Positions 8,755 to 17,059 are shown, numbered from the stretch's first letter. The stretch is DNA of 64,000 nucleotides from Oscillospiraceae bacterium (GCA_015066045.1 SVPD01000001.1:1-64000); one strand, 5' to 3'. Program-made: numbers and translations. Notes: generated by a model not told the origin, from the sequence alone.

Positions 8755-9141
8755 ATGAAAAAGCTTATTTCCGTTTTACTCGCAGCTTTAATGATGTTCT
8801 CATTAGTTACTGTGGCTTTCGCAGAGGACACAGGAGCAGATGACACAGTAAACACTGAAAACGCAGCAGGCGGCTCAGTCGATTTAGGTGAATTTGACTG
8901 GATTCTCGACCTTCCCTTCTGGACAGTAGGTCCTGCTCTTAAATTTGCAAAGATTGCACTCAAGCTCGTTTCAGTTTACCTTAAGGTTGCTAAAATCTTC
9001 GGACTCGTAGAAAAGGATATGGATGATTATATCATTGATATTCTCAAAGGCATGATAGAGGATGCACAGAACGGTGGACAGACAGAGGAAAGCACCACCG
9101 TTCCTCCCGCAGAGGAGACTACTGCACCCGCAGCAGCGTAA
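8755..9141 (+). CDS. Small secreted protein, unknown function
   Basis: 128 residues with a clear Sec signal peptide (MKK, hydrophobic core, cleavage likely after VAFA at residue 23). A short acidic segment follows, then an amphipathic helix region (about 55-85, ALKFAKIALKLVSVYLKVAK), an acidic IFG...DDYIIDIL motif and a Thr/Glu/Pro/Ala-rich tail (TEESTTVPPAEETTAPAAA). No Cys residues and no known domain were recognised. The promoter, AAAGGAGG ribosome site and UUCG-capped terminator are all near consensus, so it is probably highly expressed. The IFG-acidic motif resembles that of the 46-residue peptide encoded next; see that entry. Confidence 0.85.
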   Translation: MKKLISVLLAALMMFSLVTVAFAEDTGADDTVNTENAAGGSVDLGEFDWILDLPFWTVGPALKFAKIALKLVSVYLKVAKIFGLVEKDMDDYIIDILKGMIEDAQNGGQTEESTTVPPAEETTAPAAA

Positions 9142-9160
9142 GCTTTATAATGATTTCGGT

Positions 9161-9186
9161 AAAAGCATCCTTCGGGATGCTTTTAT
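9161..9186 (+). terminator. Intrinsic terminator with UUCG tetraloop
   Basis: AAAAGCATCC (9161-9170), TTCG loop, GGATGCTTTT (9175-9184): a perfect 10-base stem ending in a T-run. Confidence 0.95.
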
Positions 9187-9260
9187 GCTGAGCAAAAATG
9201 TGTTAGTTATCCTTTTTTTATTAAGAAAAATTTAACTTATTACATTATCTCTTTCAGCTA

Positions 9261-9289
9261 TTGACAAAAATATAACATTCGGTTAAAAT
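9261..9289 (+). promoter_or_regulatory. Sigma-A promoter of the 46-residue peptide gene
   Basis: TTGACA (9261-9266), 17-base spacer, TAAAAT (9284-9289). Confidence 0.88.
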
Positions 9290-9319
9290 GAATGTAATAA
9301 ATTTCAGGAGGACAGAACA

Positions 9320-9460
9320 ATGGAAATTTTCGCAAATTTTTACGGCATGATCTTAGGCTTAATCAAATCTCTTCTCGATATATTCGGCGTTGACACCAGC
9401 GTTGTAGACGGTCTCATTGCTGATCTTGACGAAGTTCAGAAGGAAAATCCCGAGGCATAA
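9320..9460 (+). CDS. 46-residue amphipathic peptide
   Basis: Short gene encoding MEIFANFYGMILGLIKSLLD, then IFGVDTSVVDGLIADL and an acidic end (DEVQKENPEA). It is supported by its own consensus promoter, an AGGAGG site 8 bases before the ATG and a terminator 15 bases after the stop. There is no signal peptide; the first 22 residues form a hydrophobic, glycine-bearing helix and the rest is acidic. The second half resembles the helix end of the preceding secreted protein (IFG, then Asp, Ile, Asp-Leu spacing). It could be a membrane-active peptide, a regulatory micropeptide or a partner of the neighbour. The function is unknown. Confidence 0.75.
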   Translation: MEIFANFYGMILGLIKSLLDIFGVDTSVVDGLIADLDEVQKENPEA

Positions 9461-9474
9461 TTGATTATGTCAGC

Positions 9475-9505
9475 ATTCCCTCGACTCAGGTCGGGGGATT
9501 TTTTT
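9475..9505 (+). terminator. Intrinsic terminator after the 46-residue peptide gene
   Basis: Stem 9475-9485 with 9490-9500 (ATTCCCTCGAC / GTCGGGGGATT, one mismatch and one G-U), a TCAG loop and seven T. Confidence 0.9.
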
Positions 9506-9546
9506 GTCATTTTTAATAACATTTGATTAAGTTTTATGTAAATGTA

Positions 9547-9575
9547 TTTACAGTGTTTAAATAATACTGTAAAAT
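9547..9575 (+). promoter_or_regulatory. Sigma-A promoter of the membrane protein gene
   Basis: TTTACA (9547-9552), 17-base spacer, TAAAAT (9570-9575). Confidence 0.8.
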
Positions 9576-9605
9576 GGCTAATAAGATTATAGTGAGGTGT
9601 TTAAT

Positions 9606-10409
9606 GTGAATAATTTTCTTGAATACATAGATAAATCCTTCGAAAAGATGAAGGAAACGGAGTCTCTTTACCGTTATAAGCAGAAGCTGATAGCCGAAAT
9701 GACCGAAAGAGCAAATGAGCTTGTGGCAGCAGGTCTCAAGGATGATAAAATCATCTGTGCTATCATTATGGAGGAGTATCCTGACCTTGCGGGGAAATAT
9801 AAATCCTCCGTAAAGGAAAAGGCCACTATGAAAAAGAAAACCAGAAAGGGCTCTATTTTTGCAGTAGGGACACTCGGCGGTATTTTCGGAGCGGTGTGTC
9901 TTTTCTTGGCGGTGAGCTTTCTTACGGGCGCATGGGGAAAAACGTGGATGATACTTTTAGGCGGTATCTTTGCTGTTTTAGTTTTTCTTTTCATAACTCT
10001 GTCCGGCAGACTCACCAAAAAATCGGGAAAATTCGGCTTCTTTTCCCGTGTTTTATGTGCAGCATCGGTGATTCTCATAGCTACATATATGTTTCTTTTT
10101 ACCACGGTAATCGTACCCGTTCAGGGCAGCTGGATTATTTTTATTCTGGCCGTACCCTTTGCTATGATTTTTGATATGCTTCTGTCCTACAGGTTTAACA
10201 AAAAGACCGGTATATTCAGTGTTCTTCTCTATATTCCCGTCATTTTCACTCTTTTTTATGTGGTTCTCGGTATAGGAAAGGTTATTCCCTGGCATCCGGG
10301 CTGGCTTCTCATTCTTTTCGGTATATTCGTTGATTTTGTCGTGGTCGGTGTCAGACTTCTTACCGGCACCCGTACAGACGAGGAGGAAGATACATGGAGC
10401 GAAGATTAA
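9606..10409 (+). CDS. Six-helix membrane protein with a permease-prefix-like N-terminus
   Basis: A 267-residue protein. A cytosolic helical domain (about 1-75, FLEYIDKSFEKMKETESLYR) resembles the prefix (HAAS/DUF1700-like) domain of Firmicute permeases and PadR-linked membrane proteins. Six hydrophobic segments follow (about 85-105, 110-130, 145-165, 170-190, 200-220, 230-250) with a short acidic tail. I see no catalytic motif. The start is GTG 9606, placed by GAGGTG 6 bases upstream; a GTG at 9597 overlaps that site. The 3' end overlaps the acyltransferase gene by 16 bases, so the two are translationally coupled and may work together at the membrane. Confidence 0.75.
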   Translation: MNNFLEYIDKSFEKMKETESLYRYKQKLIAEMTERANELVAAGLKDDKIICAIIMEEYPDLAGKYKSSVKEKATMKKKTRKGSIFAVGTLGGIFGAVCLFLAVSFLTGAWGKTWMILLGGIFAVLVFLFITLSGRLTKKSGKFGFFSRVLCAASVILIATYMFLFTTVIVPVQGSWIIFILAVPFAMIFDMLLSYRFNKKTGIFSVLLYIPVIFTLFYVVLGIGKVIPWHPGWLLILFGIFVDFVVVGVRLLTGTRTDEEEDTWSED

Positions 10410-11677
10410 ACGCTGAGCTTTGGGACAAGATGCACTATCTGTTCCGTGATTTCAATGACAGAATGGTTCATCTTGAGCTTCATTATGACTATGAGATTAA
10501 TTTTGAAGCCTTCAGGACGGTGCTTATCTGCTTTTTTGAAAAGGCACCTGTTTTCCATTCGAGCTTCGTGGATAATAAGGTAAGACCTTACTGGGATGTC
10601 AGAGCCTACGACATCGACGATGCTTTAATCTGTAAGCATATCGATGACAGTGAGGTAAGCGGTGAGGTAGATGCCTTTCTTACCCAGTACATACCTCCCG
10701 AAAGCGACCTGCAGATGAAGGTGGCACTGTTTTATCACGGCGGCAAAACCACTGTCTGCTTTGTGGAAAACCATATGTGTATGGACGGCGGCGACTTTAA
10801 ATATTTCATCAGTGCTTTCTGTAAAAACTATAATGATTATGTTCAGCAGGGCATTTTACCTCTTAATTTTAAAGAGGGCACACGCTCTTATGAGTCTGTT
10901 TACAGTGATTTTACTCCCGCACAGGAAAAAATGGCCAGAAATCTTTATAAAAACGTCTGTGCCAAGGATAACCATAAGTTTCCGCTCACCGATGACAGTG
11001 AGGATGACCGCAGCTTTATCGCACGCAGAAAGCTTTCCGAAGAGGATTTTCTGACTCTCAAGCAGGTGGGTAAAAAGTACGGAGCCACAGTAAACGATGT
11101 TCTTGTGGCTGCTTATTTCGATGCGCTCTATAATCTTGCGGGCTATAATCCTGACGACAGTGTTACCATCTCCTGTGCTATCGACCTTCGTCGCCACATA
11201 AAGGATAGCTCTGAGCAGGGCATCACTAATCATACGGCTTTTATGCAGTGTCGGATACCCCGTCTGGGTGATGATATTATCGAAACGCTGAAATATGTGG
11301 TAAATTCTGCCAATCTTTTCAAAAAGGATAAATTTATGGGGCTTTACGGCTTGCCGCTTCTGCGCTTCGGCTATAAGATTTTACCCCATGCCGCCAGTGA
11401 GGAGATAATAAAAATAGGCTATTCAAATCCGCTTTTAGCTATGAGCAACATCGGCATTCTCGACCATAAGGCTCTTGCTCTCGAAGGTCACGAGCCCACA
11501 GACGGCTTTATGACGGGTGCGGTGAAATATAAGCCCTATGTGCTTCTGTCGGCTACTTCGATGAAAAATGTCATTACGCTTTCTATGTGTGTGAGAGGTA
11601 ATGATGAAGATAAAAAAATAGTTGAACGCTTCTTTGATCTTTATGAGGAAAGCGTGGCAAAGCTGAAAAAATCCTGA
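10394..11677 (+). CDS. Condensation/alcohol-acetyltransferase superfamily protein
   Basis: A 427-residue two-lobed BAHD/condensation-type fold. The catalytic HHxxxDG motif appears as NHMCMDG (126-132), with the second His and the Asp-Gly kept and the first His replaced by Asn. A later segment (VNDVLVAAYFDALY, then DSVTISCAIDLRRHI) corresponds to the second lobe and the floor of the active site, including a conserved Arg. There are no carrier-protein, adenylation or thioesterase domains nearby, so it is a stand-alone acyltransferase and not an NRPS module. The gene begins inside the membrane-protein gene. Acceptor and donor are unknown; a lipid or small alcohol is possible. Confidence 0.8.
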   Translation: MERRLNAELWDKMHYLFRDFNDRMVHLELHYDYEINFEAFRTVLICFFEKAPVFHSSFVDNKVRPYWDVRAYDIDDALICKHIDDSEVSGEVDAFLTQYIPPESDLQMKVALFYHGGKTTVCFVENHMCMDGGDFKYFISAFCKNYNDYVQQGILPLNFKEGTRSYESVYSDFTPAQEKMARNLYKNVCAKDNHKFPLTDDSEDDRSFIARRKLSEEDFLTLKQVGKKYGATVNDVLVAAYFDALYNLAGYNPDDSVTISCAIDLRRHIKDSSEQGITNHTAFMQCRIPRLGDDIIETLKYVVNSANLFKKDKFMGLYGLPLLRFGYKILPHAASEEIIKIGYSNPLLAMSNIGILDHKALALEGHEPTDGFMTGAVKYKPYVLLSATSMKNVITLSMCVRGNDEDKKIVERFFDLYEESVAKLKKS

Positions 11678-11684
11678 TTTTTTT

Positions 11685-11844
11685 GACTGCCGCAGCAAGT
11701 GCAGACCAAAAAGCAAAACAAAAACAGATGTGTTTAAGTTTCTTTAAACTTTCAAAACACATCTGTTTTAATTATTATATGGAATAATATGGTGCTGCAT
11801 ATAATAAATATTTGCTTTTTGGTCTGCGCTTACTGCACAGCCCC
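11685..11844. repeat. MITE-like hairpin repeat, copy A
   Basis: 160-bp element with imperfect terminal inverted repeats: 11685-11717 against 11811-11844, both carrying CAGACCAAAAAGCAAA and a GCAGnAAG outer part. An inner 15-base perfect inverted repeat is AAAACAGATGTGTTT (11721-11735) with its complement at 11755-11769. Related copies lie at 25366-25588, 33595-33803 and 56817-56921. No coding capacity. It sits directly after the acyltransferase gene and its inner stem ends in a T-run, so it may serve as that gene's terminator. Confidence 0.85.
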
Positions 11845-11862
11845 TTTTTTATGCATAAAAAA
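11845..11862. promoter_or_regulatory. 18-bp perfect palindrome upstream of the nucleoside transporter operon
   Basis: TTTTTTATGCATAAAAAA is fully self-complementary and abuts the end of repeat copy A, 57 bases before the first transporter gene. It may be an operator for the nucleoside operon or only a junction artefact of the repeat. I found no convincing -35/-10 pair between it and the gene. Confidence 0.35.
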
Positions 11863-11918
11863 GATTTACGGGGATAAAATAATCTCTGAAAATAAGTTTT
11901 ACGGAAAGCGGGAGTTTT

Positions 11919-13475
11919 ATGCGAGGGGAATACATAATCGAGATGGTGGGAATTACTAAAATTTTTCCGGGTATCATAGCAAACGACGACATAACTCTGC
12001 AGCTTAAAAAGGGTGAAATACACGCTCTTTTAGGCGAAAACGGAGCCGGTAAAAGCACCTTGATGTCTGTGCTTTTCGGCCTTTATCAGCCCGAAAAGGG
12101 TGTCATAAAAAAGAACGGAGAGCCCGTAAAGATTTTCGGCCCTAACGATGCTACCGCTCTGGGGATAGGTATGGTGCATCAGCATTTCAAGCTCGTGGAT
12201 GTTTTTTCGGTTCTCGATAATATTATTTTAGGCTCGGAGACCACCAGACTGGGATTTATAGAAAGAAAAGCGGTAGAAAAGAAGGTAAAAGAATTAAGTG
12301 AAAAATATTCTCTGAGGGTAGATGTACGCAAAAGGATAGAAGAAATCAGTGTAGGAATGCAGCAGAGGGTGGAGATATTGAAAATGCTCTACAGGGATAA
12401 TGAGATTCTCATTTTTGACGAGCCTACTGCCGTTCTTACTCCACAGGAAACAGGCGAGCTTATGAATATAATGAAAACCTTCGCCAAGGAAGGCAAGTCA
12501 ATCCTTTTTATCACTCATAAGCTGAATGAAATAATGTCTGTGGCTGACAGAGTTACCGTAATCAGAAAGGGTAAATACATCGGCACCGTGGACACAAAAG
12601 AGACTACCAAGGAGGAGCTTTCTCAGATGATGGTGGGAAGACCTGTGGAGCTTGCGGTGAAAAAGGAAAAGGCTCAGCCCGGTCAGACGGTTCTCGAGGT
12701 TAAAAATCTGTCTGTCGGCAGCAGGAGTGCGGACAAGGCCTCGGTTAATAATGTCTCATTTGAGGTGAAGGCAGGAGAAATTGTCGCCATAGCAGGTGTG
12801 GACGGAAACGGACAGTCAGAGCTGATAAGGGCTATAACAGGACTCGGAAAAACGGGTGCAGGCAGAGTTATACTCTGCGGTGAAGACATCACGGAATATT
12901 CCGTCCGTGAAAAGCTTCTGGCAGGACTCAGTCACATTCCCGAGGACAGACACAAGCACGGTCTGGTTTTAGAGTTTTCCCTGGAAAACAACTGTGTGCT
13001 TCAGCGTTATTTTGAGGATGAATTTCAGCACAAGGGCTTTATAAAAGGCTCAGCCGTCAGAAAATATGCAGAAAAGCTTATTGATGATTTTGATATACGG
13101 TCAAATCAGGGACCGCTGACTCATACCAGAAGTATGTCGGGCGGTAATCAGCAAAAGGCAGTAATAGCCAGAGAGCTTGACCGTAATCAGCCTTTGATTA
13201 TCGCCGTTCAGCCTACCAGAGGCCTCGATGTGGGTGCCATAGAGAATATTCACCGTGAGCTGGTAGCTAAAAGAGACGAGGGAAAGGCGGTGCTTCTCGT
13301 CTCCTTTGAGCTTGACGAGGTTATGAGCGTATCGGACAGAATACTGGTTATCTATGAGGGTGAAATAACCGGTGAATTTTATCCGGAAAGCACCACGGTT
13401 TCGGAGCTCGGTCTGTATATGGCAGGAACTAAAAGGAAAGAGGTGAAAGCCGATGAACAGAAGGACAGACATTAA
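11919..13475 (+). CDS. nupO: Nucleoside ABC transporter, double ATP-binding protein (NupO-type)
   Basis: A 518-residue tandem ATPase of the RbsA/MglA class that powers nucleoside uptake. The first domain has Walker A GENGAGKST (39-47), signature ISVGMQQRVEI and Walker B ILIFDEPTAVL. The second has the degenerate P-loop AGVDGNGQSEL, signature MSGGNQQKAV and QPTRGLDVGA, as usual in this class where only one site is fully active. It overlaps the first permease gene by 23 bases. Downstream come two permeases and a pyrimidine-nucleoside phosphorylase, which identifies the substrate class as nucleosides and not sugars. The symbol follows the Bacillus NupNOPQ naming by analogy. Confidence 0.9.
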   Translation: MRGEYIIEMVGITKIFPGIIANDDITLQLKKGEIHALLGENGAGKSTLMSVLFGLYQPEKGVIKKNGEPVKIFGPNDATALGIGMVHQHFKLVDVFSVLDNIILGSETTRLGFIERKAVEKKVKELSEKYSLRVDVRKRIEEISVGMQQRVEILKMLYRDNEILIFDEPTAVLTPQETGELMNIMKTFAKEGKSILFITHKLNEIMSVADRVTVIRKGKYIGTVDTKETTKEELSQMMVGRPVELAVKKEKAQPGQTVLEVKNLSVGSRSADKASVNNVSFEVKAGEIVAIAGVDGNGQSELIRAITGLGKTGAGRVILCGEDITEYSVREKLLAGLSHIPEDRHKHGLVLEFSLENNCVLQRYFEDEFQHKGFIKGSAVRKYAEKLIDDFDIRSNQGPLTHTRSMSGGNQQKAVIARELDRNQPLIIAVQPTRGLDVGAIENIHRELVAKRDEGKAVLLVSFELDEVMSVSDRILVIYEGEITGEFYPESTTVSELGLYMAGTKRKEVKADEQKDRH

Positions 13476-14730
13476 ATCACAGTTGAAGGATCTTTATTCA
13501 AAGGACTCAACCAAGTCCGCTCTGGCCTCCGTCGTTTCCATTCTGATAGGTCTGGCCGTCGGCGGTATCATTATTATATTGGTTTCCGTTTTTAATTCGG
13601 ATATAGGGCTTAAGGGCGGAATAGAAGGGTTGAAGCTGATTTTATTCGGCGTGTTCAGCAGGGGAAGAGATGCGGCAGGTAATCTTGTTTTCGGCTTTAA
13701 TCCCGTGAATATCGGAAATCTTCTTTTCAGAGCCACTCCCGTTATTATGACAGGCCTTTCCGTAGCCGTGGCGTTCAAAACGGGGCTTTTTAACATCGGT
13801 GCTCCCGGTCAGTATCTGGCGGGAACCGCCGCTACTCTTATTCTTGCTCTTAAGATACCCTCGGAGATTATTCCGCCTGTCGTTATATGGATAATAGCCT
13901 TTCTCGGAGGTATGGCTGCCGGTGCCTTATGGGGTGCCATACCGGGGGTTTTCAAAGCATATCTTCATATTAATGAGGTTCTGGCCTGCATTATGACCAA
14001 CTGGATTGCCGCCAATGCCGTTACATGGATTTTTGAAAACAGTTCACTGCGAAACGGTGGCGAATCGGGCAAGGTAGGCTTTATTATGAAAACCACCGCC
14101 AACGGGGTAGCGACGGCTAAATTAGGTCTTGATAAGCTTTTTCCGGGCTCTCAGATAAACGGCGGTATTTTCGTGGCGATTATCTTTGCGGTGCTGGTAT
14201 ATGTGCTTATAACCAAAACCGTACTCGGCTATGAGATGAAGGCCTGCGGATATAACAGGGATGCAGCCGAGTATGCGGGCATAAAAAGTAAAAGGATGAT
14301 AGTTTTTTCCATGGCTTTTGCAGGTGCTCTTTCGGGCGCAGGTGCGGCACTTTACTATCTTTCGGGCAATACTGAATTTTTCTGGTCAACCTATCAGTCA
14401 CTGCCGTCAGAGGGCTTTAACGGTATACCTATAGCTCTTTTGGCCGGTAATAATCCTATAGGTGTCATTTTTACGGGAGCATTTATGTCGATTCTGTCTG
14501 TAGCAGGTCAGCAGCTGAAAAATCTTACCCCGTATAATGAATATATAACTAACATCATAATCGGTATAATCGTTTATCTGAGCGCATTTTCACTGGTAAT
14601 AAAAGGCTTTATCTCCTCGGATAAAAGGCTTGTGCGCAGAAAATCCGACACCTCAGATGTCAGCACACATTCTGACGGGGAGATTATAGCAGAGGCTCAG
14701 AGTCAGAGTGAGGAAGGGGGGAACACCTGA
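13453..14730 (+). CDS. nupP: Nucleoside ABC transporter permease 1 (NupP-type)
   Basis: A 425-residue BPD_transp_2-family permease with about nine to ten hydrophobic segments. It has the family hallmarks AFKTGLFNIGAPGQYLAG near residue 110 and the cytosolic coupling loop GYEMKACGYNRDAAEYAGI near 260. The N-terminus adds a charged lead and one extra helix (about 25-45), and the C-terminus ends in an acidic Ser/Glu-rich tail. It begins within the ATPase gene and its stop overlaps the start of the next permease by one base (TGATG), so it is tightly coupled. Confidence 0.92.
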   Translation: MNRRTDIKSQLKDLYSKDSTKSALASVVSILIGLAVGGIIIILVSVFNSDIGLKGGIEGLKLILFGVFSRGRDAAGNLVFGFNPVNIGNLLFRATPVIMTGLSVAVAFKTGLFNIGAPGQYLAGTAATLILALKIPSEIIPPVVIWIIAFLGGMAAGALWGAIPGVFKAYLHINEVLACIMTNWIAANAVTWIFENSSLRNGGESGKVGFIMKTTANGVATAKLGLDKLFPGSQINGGIFVAIIFAVLVYVLITKTVLGYEMKACGYNRDAAEYAGIKSKRMIVFSMAFAGALSGAGAALYYLSGNTEFFWSTYQSLPSEGFNGIPIALLAGNNPIGVIFTGAFMSILSVAGQQLKNLTPYNEYITNIIIGIIVYLSAFSLVIKGFISSDKRLVRRKSDTSDVSTHSDGEIIAEAQSQSEEGGNT

Positions 14731-15740
14731 TGGATTTTCTTATTCAGCAGACCTTGACCTATACCATACCGCTTCTTATCGTAGCTCTGGCAGGTGTCTT
14801 TGCGGAGCGAAGCGGTATAGTTAATCTTGCTCTCGAGGGTATAATGATTTTCGGTGCCTTCATAGGTGTTCTTTTTATAAAGATTATGCAGGACACGGAT
14901 ACCTTCGAGCAGTCTCAGGCGCAGCTGCTTCTTATCGTGACTATGGCGGTATGTGCGGCAGCCGGAGCTATATTTTCGGTGCTTCTGTCTTACGCTGCGG
15001 TGAACCTCCGTGCCAATCAGACTATAGGAGGCACTGCGCTGAATATGCTTGCACCCGGGTTTGTTCTCTTTGCCACCAATGTTCTGGTAAATCAGAATGT
15101 CCTTACTATGTCTGAGGGTGATGCGGCCGGCTGGTTTATGCTTAAAAGAAGCACCTTCGGCTTTTCTAAAACCGAGGAGCTGAATTTCTTCGAAAACACA
15201 TTTTTAGTAAAAAATTATCTGACAACCTACATTTGTATTGGACTTTTCATACTGTTATCTGTTATAATGTATAAAACGAGGTTCGGCTTGCGTCTTCGTG
15301 CCTGCGGTGAAAATCCGCAGGCGGCTGATTCGGTGGGAATAAATGTTTCACGGATGAGATATGCTGGCACCACCGTTTCGGGAGCACTGGCAGGAATGGG
15401 CGGCTTTGTTTTCGCTCTTACCACGGCTAATTGCTCCTCCACGGGCGATGTGGCAGGCTTTGGCTTTCTCGCTCTCGCCGTAATGATTTTCGGCAACTGG
15501 AATCCGTGGACTATAGCGGCGGCCTCCTTTGTGTTCGGACTTTTCAAATGTATAGCGGCCGCTTATTCTACCATAGATATAAACGGTGACGGGGTATATG
15601 CACTGGCTGAAATAGGAATCAGCACAAACTTTTACCGTATGCTTCCTTATATTATCACATTGATTGTTCTGGCGTTTACCTCAAAAAGCTCGAGAGCACC
15701 GAAGGCCTCCGGCGTACCCTATGATAAATCTGTAAGATAA
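14730..15740 (+). CDS. nupQ: Nucleoside ABC transporter permease 2 (NupQ-type)
   Basis: A 336-residue partner permease of the same family. The N-terminal FAERSGIVNLALEGIMIFGA motif is diagnostic, and the coupling loop is FGLRLRACGENPQAADSVGI (about 185-205). About eight hydrophobic segments. It pairs with the preceding permease as a heterodimer in the inner membrane. The phosphorylase gene follows after 17 bases with its own AAAGGAAAGG site. Confidence 0.92.
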   Translation: MDFLIQQTLTYTIPLLIVALAGVFAERSGIVNLALEGIMIFGAFIGVLFIKIMQDTDTFEQSQAQLLLIVTMAVCAAAGAIFSVLLSYAAVNLRANQTIGGTALNMLAPGFVLFATNVLVNQNVLTMSEGDAAGWFMLKRSTFGFSKTEELNFFENTFLVKNYLTTYICIGLFILLSVIMYKTRFGLRLRACGENPQAADSVGINVSRMRYAGTTVSGALAGMGGFVFALTTANCSSTGDVAGFGFLALAVMIFGNWNPWTIAAASFVFGLFKCIAAAYSTIDINGDGVYALAEIGISTNFYRMLPYIITLIVLAFTSKSSRAPKASGVPYDKSVR

Positions 15741-15757
15741 AGGAAAGGAAAATTAAT

Positions 15758-17059
15758 ATGAGAATTTATGACATTATATCCCGCAAAAGGGACGGCTTTG
15801 AGCTGACGGATGAGGAAATACACTTTTTTATCGAAGGCTATGTCAGGGGAGATATTCAGGATTATCACGCCTCGGCTCTGCTGATGGCGATTTATCTTAA
15901 CGGAATGACTGACAGAGAGATGGTCACACTCACTCTTGAAATGGCCAAATCCGGTGATATGCTCGACCTTAGTGCCATCGACGGTGTCACTGCCGATAAG
16001 CATTCTACGGGCGGTGTGGGAGACAAGACAACCCTTATCGTTACTCCCATAGTGGCAGCGCTCGGTGCGAAGGTAGCGAAAATGAGCGGCAGAGGTCTCG
16101 GACATACGGGCGGTACCGTGGATAAATTGGAGTCAATAGAGGGCTTTGATGTAGCACTGAGTCCCGAAAGGTTTATAGAAACAGTAAAAAAGACAGGCAT
16201 CTGCGTAGTCGGACAGACGGGAAATCTCGCACCTGCAGATAAAAAGCTTTATTCTCTGCGTGATGCCACAGCGACTGTAGGCTGTATGCCGCTGATTGCC
16301 TCCAGTATAATGAGTAAAAAGCTGGCTGCGGGCTCACAGTGCATCGTTCTCGACGTGAAATACGGCAGCGGAGCCTTTATGAAAACCAAGGCTGATGCTG
16401 AGGAGCTTTCCGCTAAAATGGTGGAAATCGGTAAAATGGCAGGCAGAAAAATGGCGGCGGTTATTTCAGATATGGACACACCTCTGGGTAAAAACATCGG
16501 CAATTCTCTCGAAATAGCCGAAGCGGTGGAAGCTCTGAGAGGAAAGGGAAGTGCTGACCTGCGGGAGGTAAGCCTCACCCTTGCTTCAAATCTTATCTCG
16601 CTCGTGAAGGATATCGACTGCCGTGAGGCAAGATTGCTCTGTGAAAAGGCTCTCGATGACGGCTCCGCTTATGAAAAATTCCTCGAATTTATTTCTGCAC
16701 AGGGCGGCAACACAGAAATGGTTACCGATACGGATAAGCTGCCCAAAGCACGGATAATTCATAAGATCACCGCAAAAGAAGACGGATTCATTTCACGGAC
16801 CGATGCCGAAAAAATCGGCTCTGCAAGTGTAATTTTAGGCGCAGGCAGAGTGAATAAGGAAGACACCATAGACTATACGGCGGGAATAATTCTCCGTAAG
16901 AAGACCGGAGACAAGGTAAAAGCAGGGGATGTAATCGCCGAATTTCATACCAATGATGAAAGACTTATTGCCCCTGCGGAAAAAACGTTTTTTGATGCCC
17001 TGACTTTTTGTGAAGCAAAACCCGAAAAATCAGAGCTGATTTATAAAGTAATACGCTGA
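15758..17059 (+). CDS. pdp: Pyrimidine-nucleoside phosphorylase
   Basis: Splits uridine and (deoxy)thymidine with phosphate into base and (deoxy)ribose-1-phosphate. The 433-residue length is typical. The phosphate-binding signature DKHSTGGVGDK lies at 80-90, followed by SGRGLGHTGGTVDKLE. The mixed alpha/beta domain and the C-terminal PYNP_C domain (from about 345, with IDYTAGIILRKKTGDKV) are intact. It is the last gene of the transporter operon, so imported nucleosides are phosphorolysed at once. The released sugar phosphate feeds DeoB and DeoC, encoded at 54-56 kb. Confidence 0.95.
   Translation: MRIYDIISRKRDGFELTDEEIHFFIEGYVRGDIQDYHASALLMAIYLNGMTDREMVTLTLEMAKSGDMLDLSAIDGVTADKHSTGGVGDKTTLIVTPIVAALGAKVAKMSGRGLGHTGGTVDKLESIEGFDVALSPERFIETVKKTGICVVGQTGNLAPADKKLYSLRDATATVGCMPLIASSIMSKKLAAGSQCIVLDVKYGSGAFMKTKADAEELSAKMVEIGKMAGRKMAAVISDMDTPLGKNIGNSLEIAEAVEALRGKGSADLREVSLTLASNLISLVKDIDCREARLLCEKALDDGSAYEKFLEFISAQGGNTEMVTDTDKLPKARIIHKITAKEDGFISRTDAEKIGSASVILGAGRVNKEDTIDYTAGIILRKKTGDKVKAGDVIAEFHTNDERLIAPAEKTFFDALTFCEAKPEKSELIYKVIR

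Noticed and set aside
9597-9605. GTG 9597 as start of the six-helix membrane protein
   Set aside because: It overlaps the GAGGTG ribosome site, which is correctly spaced for GTG 9606.
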